Assembly (NCBI GenBank): GCA_958009055.1
Contig: OY253660.1
Coordinates: 186,001-250,000, forward strand
Direction: 5' to 3'
Source of the DNA: Choricystis sp. odSpoLacu1
Lineage: Eukaryota; Chlorophyta; Trebouxiophyceae
Length of the DNA stretch: 64,000 bases
Part shown: one piece after another, positions 19,614 to 30,340 of the stretch
How positions within the stretch are numbered: position 1 is the stretch's first letter
How the letters are laid out: every line of letters begins with the position of its first letter
Notes under the pieces: model-generated
Told to the model about the DNA's origin: nothing
What the model saw: only the letters and a program-made list of their open reading frames with translations
The model's database searches: none
Made by a program: the position numbers and the translations under genes

Positions 19614-21431
19614 ATGATCAGCGGCACCGTCCGCCTCGCCTCCGCTCACCTAGGGCGCCACGGCGGGCGCCCCGTTCGCGCACACCGCCGCGCCGTCGTC
19701 GCAACGGCAGCAGCCACGATGGGGGGCGACCGCGCCATGATCTGGTTCCGCAAGGTGAGGGAGTGTGTGTGCAGGAGAAGGCGAGAGAGGCGAGTGCTGC
19801 TTGTTTTCGTCTATCAACAAAATCTCTCCACTCCCAGGGCCTGCGCCTGCACGACAACCCCGCCCTCCTGGCTGCCACCCCCCCCCCCCACCACCGCCCT
19901 CTACCCCGTGTTCGTGCTGGACCCCCACTTTGCGTCGCCGTCCACCGTGGGCGTCAACCGGTACGGGTTCCTGCTGGAAGCGCTCGCAGACCTTGACTCC
20001 GCCCTGCGCGCGCGCGGGTCGCGCCTGCTCGTCCTGCGCGGCAAACCCGCCGACGTCCTCCCCACCGCGTGGAAGGAGTGGGGCGTGACGCGGGTGGCGT
20101 GGGAGGCGGACACCGAGCCGTACGCAGTGGTTCGAGACCGCGAGATCGCGGCCGCCGCGACCGCGGCTGGTTTGACCGTCTCCACCCACACCTCCCACAC
20201 GCTGTGGGATCCAGCCGCCATTTCTGATGCAACGGGAGGTACCGCTCCGTTGACCTACCAAGGCTTTTTGAAGGCGGCTGCCAAAGTCGGCCCCCCGCGC
20301 GCGCCGGCGGGCCCCGCCCCCGACTCCCTGCCCCCGCCCACGGACGCGCCCGCCGCCCCCGTGCCGACGCTGACCGAGTGTGACGCGTACAAAAGGCATG
20401 CGTCCACGACTCCGTTCAAGGGAGGGGAGAGTGTGGGGTTGGCGCGGCTGGCTGCAACCCTCAGCAACGCGTCCTGGGTCGCGTCCTTTGAAAAGCCCAA
20501 AACCGATCCCACCGCCCTGGCCCCATCCACCACCGTGCTGTCGCCCTACCTCAAGTTTGGGTGCGTGTCGGCGGCGGAGGTGTATGCCAGGCTGCAGGCC
20601 ACGCTTGCCACACACACGGGCGCCAAGACGGCGCCCCCCGTGTCGCTGGAGGGCCAGCTCCTGTGGCGCGAGCATTACTACACGGTGGCGGCGTCCACCC
20701 CCAACTACCACCGGCAGGCGGGCAACCCCATTTGCCGTCAAATCCCGTGGGACAGGGACGCGCGGGTGCTGGCGGCGTGGGAGAACGGGCAGACCGGGTT
20801 CCCCTGGATCGATGCCGCCATGGTCCAGCTCAAGGCGGAGGGCTGGATTCATCACCTGGCGCGGCACGCAGTGGTGAGAGAGTGTGTGGAGGGCGGAGGG
20901 GGTGGTGTTGTGTGTGGTGGAGCGAAAAAAAACAGGCACCCAAAAACGCACCCTCCCCTTTTTTCCCTCCCACACCAGGCCTGCTTCCTCACGCGCGGCC
21001 ACCTGTTCCAATCCTGGGAAGCGGGGGCGTCCGTCTTTGACCGCCTCCTGCTGGATGCCGACCCCGCGTTGAATGTCGGCAACTGGTTGTGGTTGTCTGC
21101 TTCCGCTTTTTTCCACCAATACTGGCAAGTCTACTCCCCTGTGTCGTTCGCTGTCAAATACGACAAGGAGGGCGCGTACGTGCGCAAGTGGGTGCCCGCG
21201 CTGGCCAGGATGCCGGCCAAGTACGTGTACTGCCCGTGGGAGGCGCCCCCCGCCGTGCAGGCGGCGGCGGGGTGTGTGATCGGCAAGGACTACCCGGCGC
21301 CCATGGTGGACGCGTCAACCGCGGGCAAGGAGGCACTGGCCCGGATGAAGGCGGCGTACGACAAGGGGGGAGGGAAGCGGGGGGGTGGTGGGGAGGGGGG
21401 GGGCGGCAAGAAGAAGCAAAAAGGGGGGTGA
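19614..21431 (+). CDS. (6-4) photolyase / animal-type cryptochrome
   Basis: FAD flavoprotein that repairs (6-4) photoproducts or acts as a light sensor. Exons 19614-19754, 19838-20873 and 20979-21431 have GTGAGG and GTGAGA donors. After splicing MIWFRK joins GLRLHDNPALLAAT, the class N-terminus. The catalytic region [20 protein letters not shown] carries the two His of (6-4) enzymes. [20 protein letters not shown] and [12 protein letters not shown] complete the FAD fold. The C-terminus is a short Gly/Lys-rich tail. The Arg-rich sequence from ATG 19614 could be an organellar targeting peptide; internal starts at 19719 or 19737 would make a cytosolic or nuclear form. Summed exons are one base over a multiple of three because of a 12-C run at 19878-19889, where the frame shifts. 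Confidence 0.88.
   Translation: [605 protein letters not shown]
19878..19889 (+). repeat. 12-nt C run at +1 frame break in photolyase gene
   Basis: GLRLHDNPALLAAT is read before the run and [16 protein letters not shown] after it, in frames differing by one base. Both are conserved photolyase sequence and there is no room for an intron. One C fewer restores one frame. Confidence 0.85.
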
Positions 21432-21789
21432 GTGTCAATTTGTTTGGTGGCGCCCGGCTGAAAGACGCCTATGTTTTTTTTGCATGCGGTGTGTGTGCGC
21501 GGTCGGAGGTGGCGCAACAACACGCCCCCCCCCCCGGGGAGGGGTTGAAAGAGTTATCGGAGGAGCGAAAAAAGAGCACCTCGCGCAAAAAACTGAAAAC
21601 TCTACTCTTCTCTCTCCTTCCCCCCCCTGCACTCCCCCTCTCCCCGCGCCCGCACCCGCGGACGTGTGCCGGGGACCCACTACCACTCAGTGCTCAGCTC
21701 TGGGGCACCGCACGCGAGGCGACTGAACGCGCGCCCACACACATCCGGCCCTTTCAACTGCCGTACGAGGGCGCTACAACACCCTCACC
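21432..21789. other. intergenic, photolyase / threonine dehydrogenase
   Basis: 358 bp between two co-directional genes. It holds the 3' flank of the first and a pyrimidine-rich tract (about 21600-21650) before the second. No gene or recognisable site seen. Confidence 0.4.
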
Positions 21790-23291
21790 ATGCACGTCAC
21801 CCGCCTGCTCGCTCCCCGCACTCTGGCGTCCGCCTCCGGCCGTCTCTCGGTGTCCACGTCCACCATTCCGGGGGCCGCGGCCGCGGGTACGAGCGGCCCG
21901 GTCGGCGCGCGGGAAGACACGCCCCCGCCTCCCGCCGGGCGCTACCTGCTGACGGGCGCCTGCGGCCAAATCGGCTACGAGCTGGTCAATGCCCTGACTT
22001 CAGTTCTGGGTGGGGAGGCGGTGGTGGCCACCGACGCGCGGGCCGCGCCCCCGGCCCCGCTGCCGGAGGGCGTGCGCTATCAACGCCTGGACGTGCGCGA
22101 CGCGGCCGCGGTCAAACGAGGTGAGATGTTGTGTGGAGCGGCATTCGACAGCGGTGTTGCCGTTGTCGAGGGAGGAATGGAGAGGGACGGTGAGGCGGGC
22201 GGGGCGGCGGGGGCAAGGCAGCGTGCGCGCGCGCCCCCGAGGAAGCGGTGACGAAACCCCACCTCCGGCGTCGTCGCGCGCGAACGCAGACCGCCTTTCC
22301 CTCTCTCACCTTACCCACACACACAGCCATCACCGACACGGCTCCCAGCCGGGGGGAGAGGTTGACCATCATCCACCTGGCCGCCATGCTCTCCGCCACC
22401 GGCGAGAAAGACCCCGCCACCGCCCTCGCCGTCAACGTGGACGGCGTCAACGCTGTGCTCGCTGCTGCCGAGGCCGTCGGCGCCTCCGTCTTTGCGCCCT
22501 CCACCATCGCCGTCTACGGCAGGGCCGCCCCGCGCGTTGGGTGCGGGGACGACGCCCCCCAGTTCCCGTCGACTGTGTACGGCGTGTCCAAATCGTATCT
22601 TGAAGGAATCGGCGCCCACGCGGCCGCGCGCGGCGCCGTCGACTTTCGCTCCCTCCGCCTCCCCGGCGTCATCTCGGCCGACGCCCCCCCGGGAGGCGGA
22701 ACCACCGACTACGCGTGCGCCATGTTTGAGGCGGCGTTGGGGGTGGGAGAGCATGCCGGCGGTGGGGGTGGCACATATCAGTGCTACCTGTCCCCCGACG
22801 CGGCCCTGCCGTTTGCCTACATGCCCGACGTCGTCGACGGCATTCTGCGCCTCATCGGCGCGCCTGAAAGCTCCCTGACGCGCCGCACGTACTCTGTGCA
22901 GGGTGCGTCCTTTTCTCCGGCCGAGTTGGCGGCCGCGATCGCCAAGCGCGTGCCGTTCGACGTCACCTATGCACCCGACTTTCGCGACGCGATCGCGCGC
23001 TCCTGGCCCGCCTCCCTGGACGACGCCCACGCACGCGCCGACTGGGGCTGGTCCCCCGCCTCCGGCGTGGAAGAGATGGTGGACGCCATGCTGGCGCGCG
23101 TGGCGGCGCGCGCGGCGCGCGCGGGCGGCGTCGGCGCCGACGCGGCGGCCGCGGCTGTGGCCGCTGCCCAGGCCGCCGTGGCGCGGGGGCCGGCGGTGGC
23201 TCAGCACGCGACGTGGGTGCCGCCCCCGCCCCGGACGCCGGCGTCGCGGCCGGTGGCGGCGGTGGCGGCGGCTGCTGTGGTGGCTAACTGA
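21790..23291 (+). CDS. TDH: L-threonine 3-dehydrogenase (SDR/epimerase-like type)
   Basis: NAD-dependent oxidation of L-threonine to 2-amino-3-ketobutyrate, normally mitochondrial and paired with a CoA ligase to yield glycine. Exons 21790-22120 and 22327-23291 give 431 aa (phase 1 junction, KR-AITDTAP). The Rossmann motif YLLTGACGQIGYEL, the substrate block LAAMLSATGEKDPATALAVN, catalytic STVYGVSK (Tyr and Lys), LRLPGVISADAPPGGGTTDY and ARADWGWSP match animal and bacterial short-chain TDHs closely, separating it from UDP-sugar epimerases. A roughly 45-residue Arg/Ser/Thr N-terminus fits a mitochondrial presequence. The C-terminal about 60 residues are Ala/Pro low complexity. Confidence 0.9.
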
Positions 23292-23743
23292 TTGGAATGA
23301 TGAAAAAAAAACATGTTTCCCATTTTTTTCATTCTTTGGCGCTAGTGTGTATGGGCCCGGCCCAAACAGTGTGCCAGGGGGTGGGTGGTAGCGACCGTTG
23401 AATCTGTTGATGTTGGGTGTGTGTGTGGGACCGGAGAGTTGATGTGTGCGAGCGAGCGTTGAGTTGATTTTTTGAGCGAAGACCGAGAAGACGAAAAACA
23501 AAAACTTGAGTGAAATGAGACGAGTGGCGAGAGTGAGAGGCGCACCCTGCCGTGTGTGTTAAGTCCAATAAAGCACAACAAAGGAGGGGTTCACGCATCG
23601 CCGAAACAAAAGAACAGAACTCGCGGCTGGGGCTAGGCACGCGGTCGAAGCGCGACATTTGCTGCTGGTGGCCCCCCAAAAACGACGCACACCAACCCCG
23701 CACCCTCCCGGCGACCACCACTGCATTGTCCAACACACCCACC
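23292..23743. other. intergenic, threonine dehydrogenase / membrane protein
   Basis: 452 bp between co-directional genes, more AT-rich than the surrounding coding DNA, with A tracts just after the stop. No gene or recognisable RNA seen. Confidence 0.4.
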
Positions 23744-24881
23744 ATGATCACGCCCTCGCCGGACGCGGGTGCGCGGGGAGGAGAGTTGGGGGCCACGCCG
23801 ACTTTTTTCTTTCCGTTCCCCCGCATTTGCCGACCCACCCCCCTCCACACCCACCCTATCCCCAGCCCACCGCCCATCCGATGGATCCTCCTCCTTCAAA
23901 CTGTCCCCCCCCAGCGCTGCCTCGGGGGACGGGACGTCTGGTGAGGCCGGTCCCTCCACCGCGCCCCCGGTGCCGGCCGCCCCTGCGCGGCGCGTGGCCG
24001 CCGCCGCGCGCGCGGCGCGCGCCTGCCCCGACCGCCTGTGGTGCGTCTTCCTGCTGGCGTGCGCCCTACAGTCCAGCCTGAGTGTGGGTGGAGGAGGCTG
24101 GGTGAGCGTGGGCGCGGGCAGCAGGGCGGTCGCGCGCGGCGCGACCGCGGCGGCCGCCGCGACGGTGTTGCCATGTCTGGCTGTGACGTTATTAATTGCC
24201 TCTATCGCGGCGCCCGCCGCCTATGAGCGTGGCCGGGATGCCGCCTTTGCGTCGGCGAGGGTGCTGCACGCCGCGCTGGCGTTGTCGGCGCCTCGGGTGA
24301 GTGTGTGTGGTGGCTGGAGGGAGGGGAGGGGGGGTGTTTTTGGACACCTCACCTCCACGCACTCACGCCTTCCCCTACCCAACCCACACACACCACACGC
24401 CAACAGTTGCCCCCCCCCCCCCTCTGGCTGGCCACCTGGTTTGGCGGGCGGGGCGCCCCCCCGCGCGCCCCCCCCCCCGCTCGCGCTGGCAGCCTCCGCC
24501 CTCGCCACCGCCCGCGTCGACGTGCTGACCGTGCTCGCTCTCGGCTGGTCCCTGCCGGCCTCCTCCTCCGCCCCCCTGCAGCTGGCCATCGGCGCCGCCG
24601 CCGCCGCGCGCGCGCTGGATGATGCCACCGCGTGGGGCGTCGACGCCGGTGCGCCCCCCGCCGTCGCCCGCCGGGCGGGCGCCGCGGCCGCCGCGCTGGC
24701 GGTGGGGGCGGGCGTCGCCCTGCCCCTGGCCCTGGCGGAGCTGGGGGGGGTGTTGGGCGCGCGCCGGTGCGGCGCGGGGGGCGACCCGGCAGCGTCGGCG
24801 CTCGCCGCGCGCGCGCTCGGTGGCGTGTCCATCTTTGCCCTGGCGGCGGCTGCCGTGGCGGCTGGTATGATGAAGGGTTGA
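23744..24881 (+). CDS. multipass membrane protein of unknown function
   Basis: Three exons: 23744-23768, 23866-24296 and 24407-24881. The tiny first exon (MITPSPDA) joins to AHRPSDGSSSFKLSP in phase 1. Hydrophobic segments include LWCVFLLACALQSSL, ATVLPCLAVTLLIASIAAP, ARVDVLTVLALGWSL, AALAVGAGVALPLALAELGG and ARALGGVSIFALAAAAVAAG, so four to six membrane spans. No motif I know. The exon total is one base over a multiple of three: a 13-C run just after the second acceptor (24410-24422) or an 11-C run (24468-24478) causes a +1 change of frame. Conserved residues are too few to say which run is responsible. Confidence 0.6.
24410..24422 (+). repeat. 13-nt C run at exon start, likely +1 frame break
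   Basis: Lies three bases after an intron acceptor of the membrane-protein gene. With 13 C the spliced frame does not meet the downstream hydrophobic frame; with 12 it does. An 11-C run at 24468-24478 is the alternative break point. Confidence 0.6.
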
Positions 24882-25644
24882 GGGCCGCCCTGCTGTGAGA
24901 GAAAAGTGTTGTGTGTGTGTGTAGGGGGGTGGGGGTGAGAGAGAAAGAAGGAGAGAGAGGGTGGGTGCGCGCGAGGTGGGACTGGCTGGACAAAACAGAA
25001 GAAGAAGAAAAAAAACCCACCCCTTTCCGCCGCGCCCCACCATAGTATTATGGAATTGTGCGTGCCTTTCTAAAAAGTGGGGTGCATCATGGTCCACGCC
25101 ACACATTCTTGCCCCTGTGTCGCGAGAGTGTGTGCGGGCGCCTCGCCCCCCTGGGGGTCGCCGTGTGACGGTCGCCCCCTTTTTTTTGCCTATTCCGCCC
25201 TCACGCGCTTTTCGCGTTTTTAATGCCACCCCTGTCCACGGGTGCCTCCGTGTGTGCATGTATTAACTTCAATTTAAAAGCTGAGACTTCTCAAGCACGG
25301 AACCCCTAAAAGAAAAAGACAGAGTTTTTAGAGTACCGCCCGGTACCGCGCGTTGCCAACGTCGCGGTGGGGGTCAGATGGAGTGCGAAAGGAATTGTGG
25401 ATAAAAAAAACGATCACATCGAAAAAACAAAGAAAAAAACACCCCCCCAAAAACAAAGAAAAACGAAAACGTCCGCCCCTCGTTTTCTTCAAAAGTTCAC
25501 AAGTACACAAGATAGCGCGCAGCGGCTATGAAAAAAGGGCAAGTGCAAGCGACCGCTCACAGCACGCCTCCCTCCCCGGTGGCATTTTAAAATCATTGGT
25601 TTTTGTCACGGTGCGCGCGCCGTTTTTAACCCACTCTTCTTCTT
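24882..25644. other. convergent intergenic region, membrane protein / PP2C
   Basis: 763 bp between convergent stops. Contains purine-rich 3' flank (24900-24960), A-rich stretches and a T8 tract near 25180. No gene, tRNA or structured RNA that I can support. Confidence 0.5.
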
Positions 25645-27165
25645 TCACTCACCACCCTCCGGCGCCCTCCCCAGCCGCACCACGATGACGGACACATTGT
25701 CCGCGGTGCGTCGCGCCAGCGCCTCCTTGACCAGCGCCCTCGCCGCAGCGCGCGCGTCCCCCACCGCGCCCGCCGCACGCACGGCGACGCGCGCCGCGGC
25801 GGCGTTGGACAGCACGTCCCACACCCCGTCCGACGCCAGGATGAGGAGGGGGGGAGGAGCGCCGACAGATGCAGGAGGCGGCACCGCCACCGTGCAGACG
25901 TCGGGGGTGGCTGTCACCCCATAGGGTTTCAACGCCGCGTCCCCTATCGCCCGGCTCACCGCCAGCACCCCCCCCCACCCGCCACGCGCCCGCCCACACG
26001 ACCGCGCCTCCCGCGGCCTCGATGCGGGCGCGTTCGTCGGGGCGGTCGGGCTTGTGGTCGCGGGAGAGGGCGGTGGCGGCGGCGCGGGTTGGGGGGGCGG
26101 ACGGCGCGTCGGCGCCGCCGCCGCGCTCCCCGCTGTCCGAGTCGCTGTCGCCGCCGTCGCCGCCGCCGGGGACCACCAGCACGGCCCTCGAGTCGCCCGC
26201 GTGGGCGATGATGACGGAGCCTTGCAGCACCAAGGCCGCGACCGCGGTGCAGCCGTCGTCGCCGGGGGGCGGTGCGCGCGCGCCGCGCGGCGGCGGGTGC
26301 GGCGACGAAGGATCGTCGACAGGCGGTTCGGAGGGCGGCGGCACCCGCTTGCCCCCCAGTCTGACGCTGCCGTCCGCGCCGTGGGCCACGTAGGCGATGT
26401 CCACCGCCTCAAAGGCGGCGGTGAGGGCGGTGGGGGGGTCGCGGGCCAGAGACGGGTGGGCCAGGGCTGTGTCAAGAAGCCTGCGAGCCGCAAACCTGGC
26501 AGCAGAAGGGCCTCCATGGCCGTCGAAGATGCCAAAGGCGCCGACGGGGGTGGGGACGTCGGGGTGGGTGCGAAACTGTGGAGGGTAGGGTGGAGGGTGT
26601 GGTTGGCTAGGAGGGGGCGCGGAGCGTCGGCCCACCCTTTCATCCTTCCCTCTCTCTCCCTCTCTCACCTCTGCCGCGTGAAAGTCTTCCATGGTGGCTC
26701 GCCGGCCGCGGGCCAGGGCGTAGCCAAAGGCGGCGCCACCGTCGGAGCTGGTGGGAGGGGGGAGGGAAAAGGTGAGGGACCGCGGCGCCCGAGGGCGGGT
26801 GACGAGAAGCAGGGGGGGGGGGGGGGGCGCCTCCCACAAACCAACACCCCACACCCCCCACAAACTCTCTCTCTCTCTCACCGTTCGCCACCTCCACACG
26901 TCAGCCCGCGCCCGCCGTCCGAGGCGCGGGAGGGGGCGACCGAGGCGAGCAGGTCGGCGAGCGACATGCCGCGCCGCGCGTCGCCGTCGCTGCCCGACGC
27001 GTCCGCGTCCGCGGAGGAGCCACCGCCCGGTTGCAGTCTGGCGTCGGCGTCGTCGCCGTTGGCTGAGGTGGTGGAGGCGGGGGCGGGGAGGGGGGGAGGA
27101 GGCGGCGCGGGCGGCGCTCGGCGGCGCGGCCGGAATGCGTCGCACAGAGCGTCTTTCCAGCCCAT
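25645..27165 (-). CDS. PP2C-type protein phosphatase
   Basis: Mn/Mg-dependent Ser/Thr phosphatase. Exon 1 (27165-26882) encodes MGWKDALCDAFRP and an acidic linker. Exon 2 (from 26747) encodes SDGGAAFGYALARGRRATMEDFHAAE; exon 3 opens FRTHPDVPTPVGAFGIFDGHGG. Canonical metal motifs are present: RATMEDF, FDGHGG, IIAHAGDSRAVL, AVSRAIGDAALK, LILASDGVWDVLSN and RTADNVSVIVVR. The organisation resembles plant group PP2Cs (GYA...GKR.SMEDF). A Ser/Pro-rich acidic insert separates two parts of the catalytic core. The frame changes by one base in a 9-G run (25968-25976 on the plus strand) between VVWAGAWRVGG and GVLAVSRAIGD, which are adjacent in the family. Confidence 0.88.
25968..25976 (-). repeat. 9-nt G run (coding strand) at +1 frame break in PP2C
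   Basis: WRVGG and VLAVSRAIGD sit side by side in PP2C proteins but in different frames on the two sides of this run. Eight bases instead of nine would give one open frame. Confidence 0.85.
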
Positions 27166-27367
27166 GGTGTGTGTGGGGAGATGGCTTGGCTTGGAAGGCT
27201 GTGGCGTGTGTGCGGAGGGGGGCGCCCGCGCGCGCGCACCCGCGTGGGCACAAGGAGAGAATGAACGAGCGAGAGTGAGTGGAGAAGGGCGGCGCACTTG
27301 CTCTTCCCTCCCCACACCCCCACCCCCAGAAAACGGCCGACACAACACACACACCCCCAAACCAACA

Positions 27368-28192
27368 ATGCAGGCCCTGCACCTGCTGCTTGCAGTAGCC
27401 GCCTGCTGCCTCCCCCCCGCGTCCGCCGCCGCGCTGCGCCCGCCCCCACACGCGTCCCTGCTCGCCGCTGTTGCCACCCTCTCCGCCCCCCCCTCCACCC
27501 CGCTGGTGCACGCCACCTGCGTCACCAGCACGGGAGGGGGCATACACGCCGTGCAGTTGGGAGCAGGGACGGTTGTGCCGGTGGCCCCCCTGTTCCCAGG
27601 GCAGGCGGTCGCGTGCCGCGTTTCTCGCACGCCGCCCCCTCCCGGCGCGCCAGCCCCCACCGCCTCCCCCCGCCACCGTCGCCACGCGCCGGCACCCCGC
27701 CCCGACATTGGCGCGCGGTGCGTTGTGGTGGCTCCCGGCGGGGACGCCGGCCGCGCGCGCGGCGTGCGCACCGCGCGCTGCGCCTTCAACGTGACGCTGG
27801 CCATCATTGCCCCTCCCTCCGCTCGCCGAAACTCTTTCTCAAGCAGCAGCAGCGACAGTGATGCCTCCCCTTCCTCCCCACACACTATCGACGTGGCTGC
27901 AGGCGCCCTGCACGCTCTCACCCAGGCCACCGGCGACGCGGCCGCGTCCGCCACCGCCCGCGCTGACGCCGCCGTCCCTCCCACCTCTGGCGACTCTGTC
28001 CCCCTGTCCGGCCAGTACATGCTGGCAGCCATGGCGGCCGCCACCGCGGGCGTGGCGGTGGGGGCGGTGGGGGGACTCGCAGGCGCGCACGCAGCCGACG
28101 CGGTGGCCTACCGTAGAGCAGGCGGGCGCCTGCTGTCGCGGGCGGGGGCGGAGTGGATGGCGAGGGTGCAGAGTGGGCGCAGGCGGCGGTGA
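27368..28192 (+). CDS. secreted or membrane-anchored protein of unknown function
   Basis: A single exon of 274 aa starting MQALHLLLAVAACCLPPASA (signal peptide). The lumenal part has a few cysteines (HATCVTSTGG, VACRVS, GARCVVVAPGG, TARCAFNVTLAII), a Ser/Asp-rich patch, then a hydrophobic span YMLAAMAAATAGVAVGAVGG near the C-terminus followed by basic residues. This is type I membrane topology. The family is not recognised. The start lies 202 bp from the divergent PP2C start. Confidence 0.6.
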   Translation: MQALHLLLAVAACCLPPASAAALRPPPHASLLAAVATLSAPPSTPLVHATCVTSTGGGIHAVQLGAGTVVPVAPLFPGQAVACRVSRTPPPPGAPAPTASPRHRRHAPAPRPDIGARCVVVAPGGDAGRARGVRTARCAFNVTLAIIAPPSARRNSFSSSSSDSDASPSSPHTIDVAAGALHALTQATGDAAASATARADAAVPPTSGDSVPLSGQYMLAAMAAATAGVAVGAVGGLAGAHAADAVAYRRAGGRLLSRAGAEWMARVQSGRRRR

Positions 28193-28567
28193 GAAGAGAG
28201 AGGCAGAGAGACGGTTCGTGTGCAAACAGTAACTGCCCTTCGCCTGGGAGGAAAAGAAGATCTTGCGAAAATCAACCCACGAGTCCGCGCCTCGCGGGAG
28301 GCGCGCGACCTTGTGTGCTTGCGAACAATTTATTTACAGCGCGTTCGCTGGGCCCCAGAAAAAGAGAAGGACGAGGTAAAAAAGGAAGAAGACGGCACGC
28401 ACAAAGCGTCGACAAAAAAAACACTTCGGGTGGCGACGAGGTGGGGGGGCTCCCCAGCTTCCCTCCACTTTTGACCATCGTCGCCCCAGCTGTGCCCGCT
28501 TCCCAGGGGAAGACCGCACGTTTTGCTCCCGCCCCCCCCCCCCCCCCCCGCGCCCCTTGTTTTTTGT
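28193..28567. other. convergent intergenic region with long C run
   Basis: 375 bp between the stop of the secreted protein and the probable stop of the transferrin. Contains a run of about 18 C (28532-28549) and A-rich sequence. The transferrin frame could formally read through part of it, so the exact 3' boundary is uncertain. Confidence 0.45.
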
Positions 28568-30340
28568 TCACAGGTGGGACGACGGTTGAAACGCGTTGCC
28601 CCCGCCCCCGCGCCGCACGGCGGCCGAGCGCCACGCCGCCCCATACGAGGCCGCCCGCGCCGACCAGGGCCGCGATGACGATGCCCGCGATGGCGCCCGG
28701 GTCCAGCCTGGCGGAGGAGGGGGGTGGGGAGGCACCCGCGACCGCCGCCGACCGCGCGCCGCCGCCGCCGCCGCCACCGCGCGCTGCCCCGCCGTCCAGC
28801 GCTGCGTACGCCCGCGTCAACCCAAACCAGGCGTCAAACTTGGAGCGACACGCGCCACTGTCGCTGCCCTCGCATGCCACGGCCGAGGTGGCGTCCTTGG
28901 ACAGGAGGGGGGCGGCCGCGTTTTTGAGCGACGCTGCAGGCGCGGCCGCGAGCGCGGCCGCCGCGCGGCCGCCCGCGTCCGTCGCCGCCCACGCGGGGCG
29001 GGTCAGCAGGGCGTGGACGCGCACCCGTCCCGCGTTGCAGTTGCGGTAGTCGTCCAGGGGGGCGCACGTGGAGGTGGCGGGGCACCACAGGCGGTAGCCT
29101 GCTCACGCGCGGGCGCCGCGTCGAGGAACGTCGTGCCGTCGGCGGCCTTGGCGTCCGCCTTGTTCAGCATGACGACGGGTGTGTCGCCCGCGTCGGTCAA
29201 GCACGTGATGGCGCCCGCGTAGCCGGCGTACGCGTCGGACCGGGCGCCCGCGGTGCCCTCGTCGCAAAACGCGCCCGCCTTTTGGTCGCCCGCCGCGCGG
29301 CACCCATCGCACAGGCCCTCGGGCCACAGCGCCCCGCTCGTGCCGTTGGCGCGGGGGCCGGCCGACGTTTTGCGGGGGGCGCACACCTTGCCGAAGAAGG
29401 ACGCCACGGCGGCGGCGTCGGGCGCGACGCCGGCGGGCGCGCCCGACGCGCGAGGCAGCGCGCCCGACGCGAGCAGCGACCCCACGGGCGCCGTCCAGCC
29501 CGCCCCCTTGCGGTAACCGGTGGAGCACAGGCGCGCGCCGCGCATGGAGGACACGAGCAGGCGGTTGTCGGGGCCGCACAGGGTGGCGGGGACGACGGCG
29601 ACCTGTGTGTGTGGAGGGAAAAGAAAAAAATGGTGGGTTGAGTAAAAGAACAATAAAAACAGCCTCCCCTCTCGTCTTCCTTGCCTCATCTCCCTCTCAC
29701 CGAGTAGTACGCCGTCGTGTCGCCATTGCCATAATCCTCCACCGCCACCGGCACCAGGCCGTGCGCCGCATGGGCGGCGTACGTGTCGTCCGCGCCCGCG
29801 CGCGTGACGTCGGCCGCGCTCGTGGCAACCGCGGCCGCGCACGCGGCCGCGCTCGCGGCGGCCACGCACGACGCGCCCGCGCCCAGGGCGGCGGCCAGTT
29901 CGTCTGTGCAGGCGTCGACATCGAGCTTGGCGTCCGGTATGCAGACGCGGGGGCCGGCGGCGGCGGCAGGTTTGGCGGGCGTTTGGGCCTGGAGGAATGA
30001 ACAAAACAAAAAAAAATGGGCGGTGGTTTTTGAAAGCGTGTGCCGCACACACTCACCCTCCCCGGTGGCCTGTGACACAGTGGCCGCCCCCGACGCTTCG
30101 CGCCCCGCACCGCAGCTGGATTGTTGCTAAAAGCGATTCCGGTGGGGATTGTGGGGTTAGGGCGGGAAGGGGGCGGGTCGCCGACCCACAGGGGTGGCGC
30201 GCCGTCGGCACCGCGCTGCCCACATTCCACACGCCCTGCCACCTGCTGGCCGCATGCAGTGTTTGCCCCACTTTCCCCCCTTCACCAACCTGGGCACACG
30301 CCACAAAGACAATCAACAGCAGGGCGATCGAGCGGTCCAT
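28568..30340 (-). CDS. membrane-anchored single-lobe transferrin (phytotransferrin-like)
   Basis: Exons 30340-30290 (signal peptide MDRSIALLLIVFVACAQ), 29988-29701 and 29602 onward. One transferrin lobe is evident: GLVPVAVEDYGNGDTTAYYS joined to VAVVPA (family PVVAEFYG...YYAVAVVKK), STGYRKGAGWTAPVG (family HTGLGRSAGWNIPIG), FFGKVCAPRKT, AYAGYAGAITCL (family YFGYSGAFKCL), YRLWCPATSTCAPLDDYRNC and VRVHALLTR (family VPSHTVVAR). Tyr, Tyr and His iron ligands are present; the first Asp ligand and carbonate-site Arg align with Ala and Lys. The C-terminus has a membrane span, AIAGIVIAALVGAGG, with a short basic tail. Likely cell-surface ferric-iron uptake, as for algal phytotransferrins. A frame break near 29104-29110 (GCGCG) separates the last third. 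Confidence 0.8.

Noticed and set aside
29104..29110. An 8-nt GTGAGCAG intron to repair the transferrin frame
   Set aside because: Far too short for a spliceosomal intron despite GT and AG ends.
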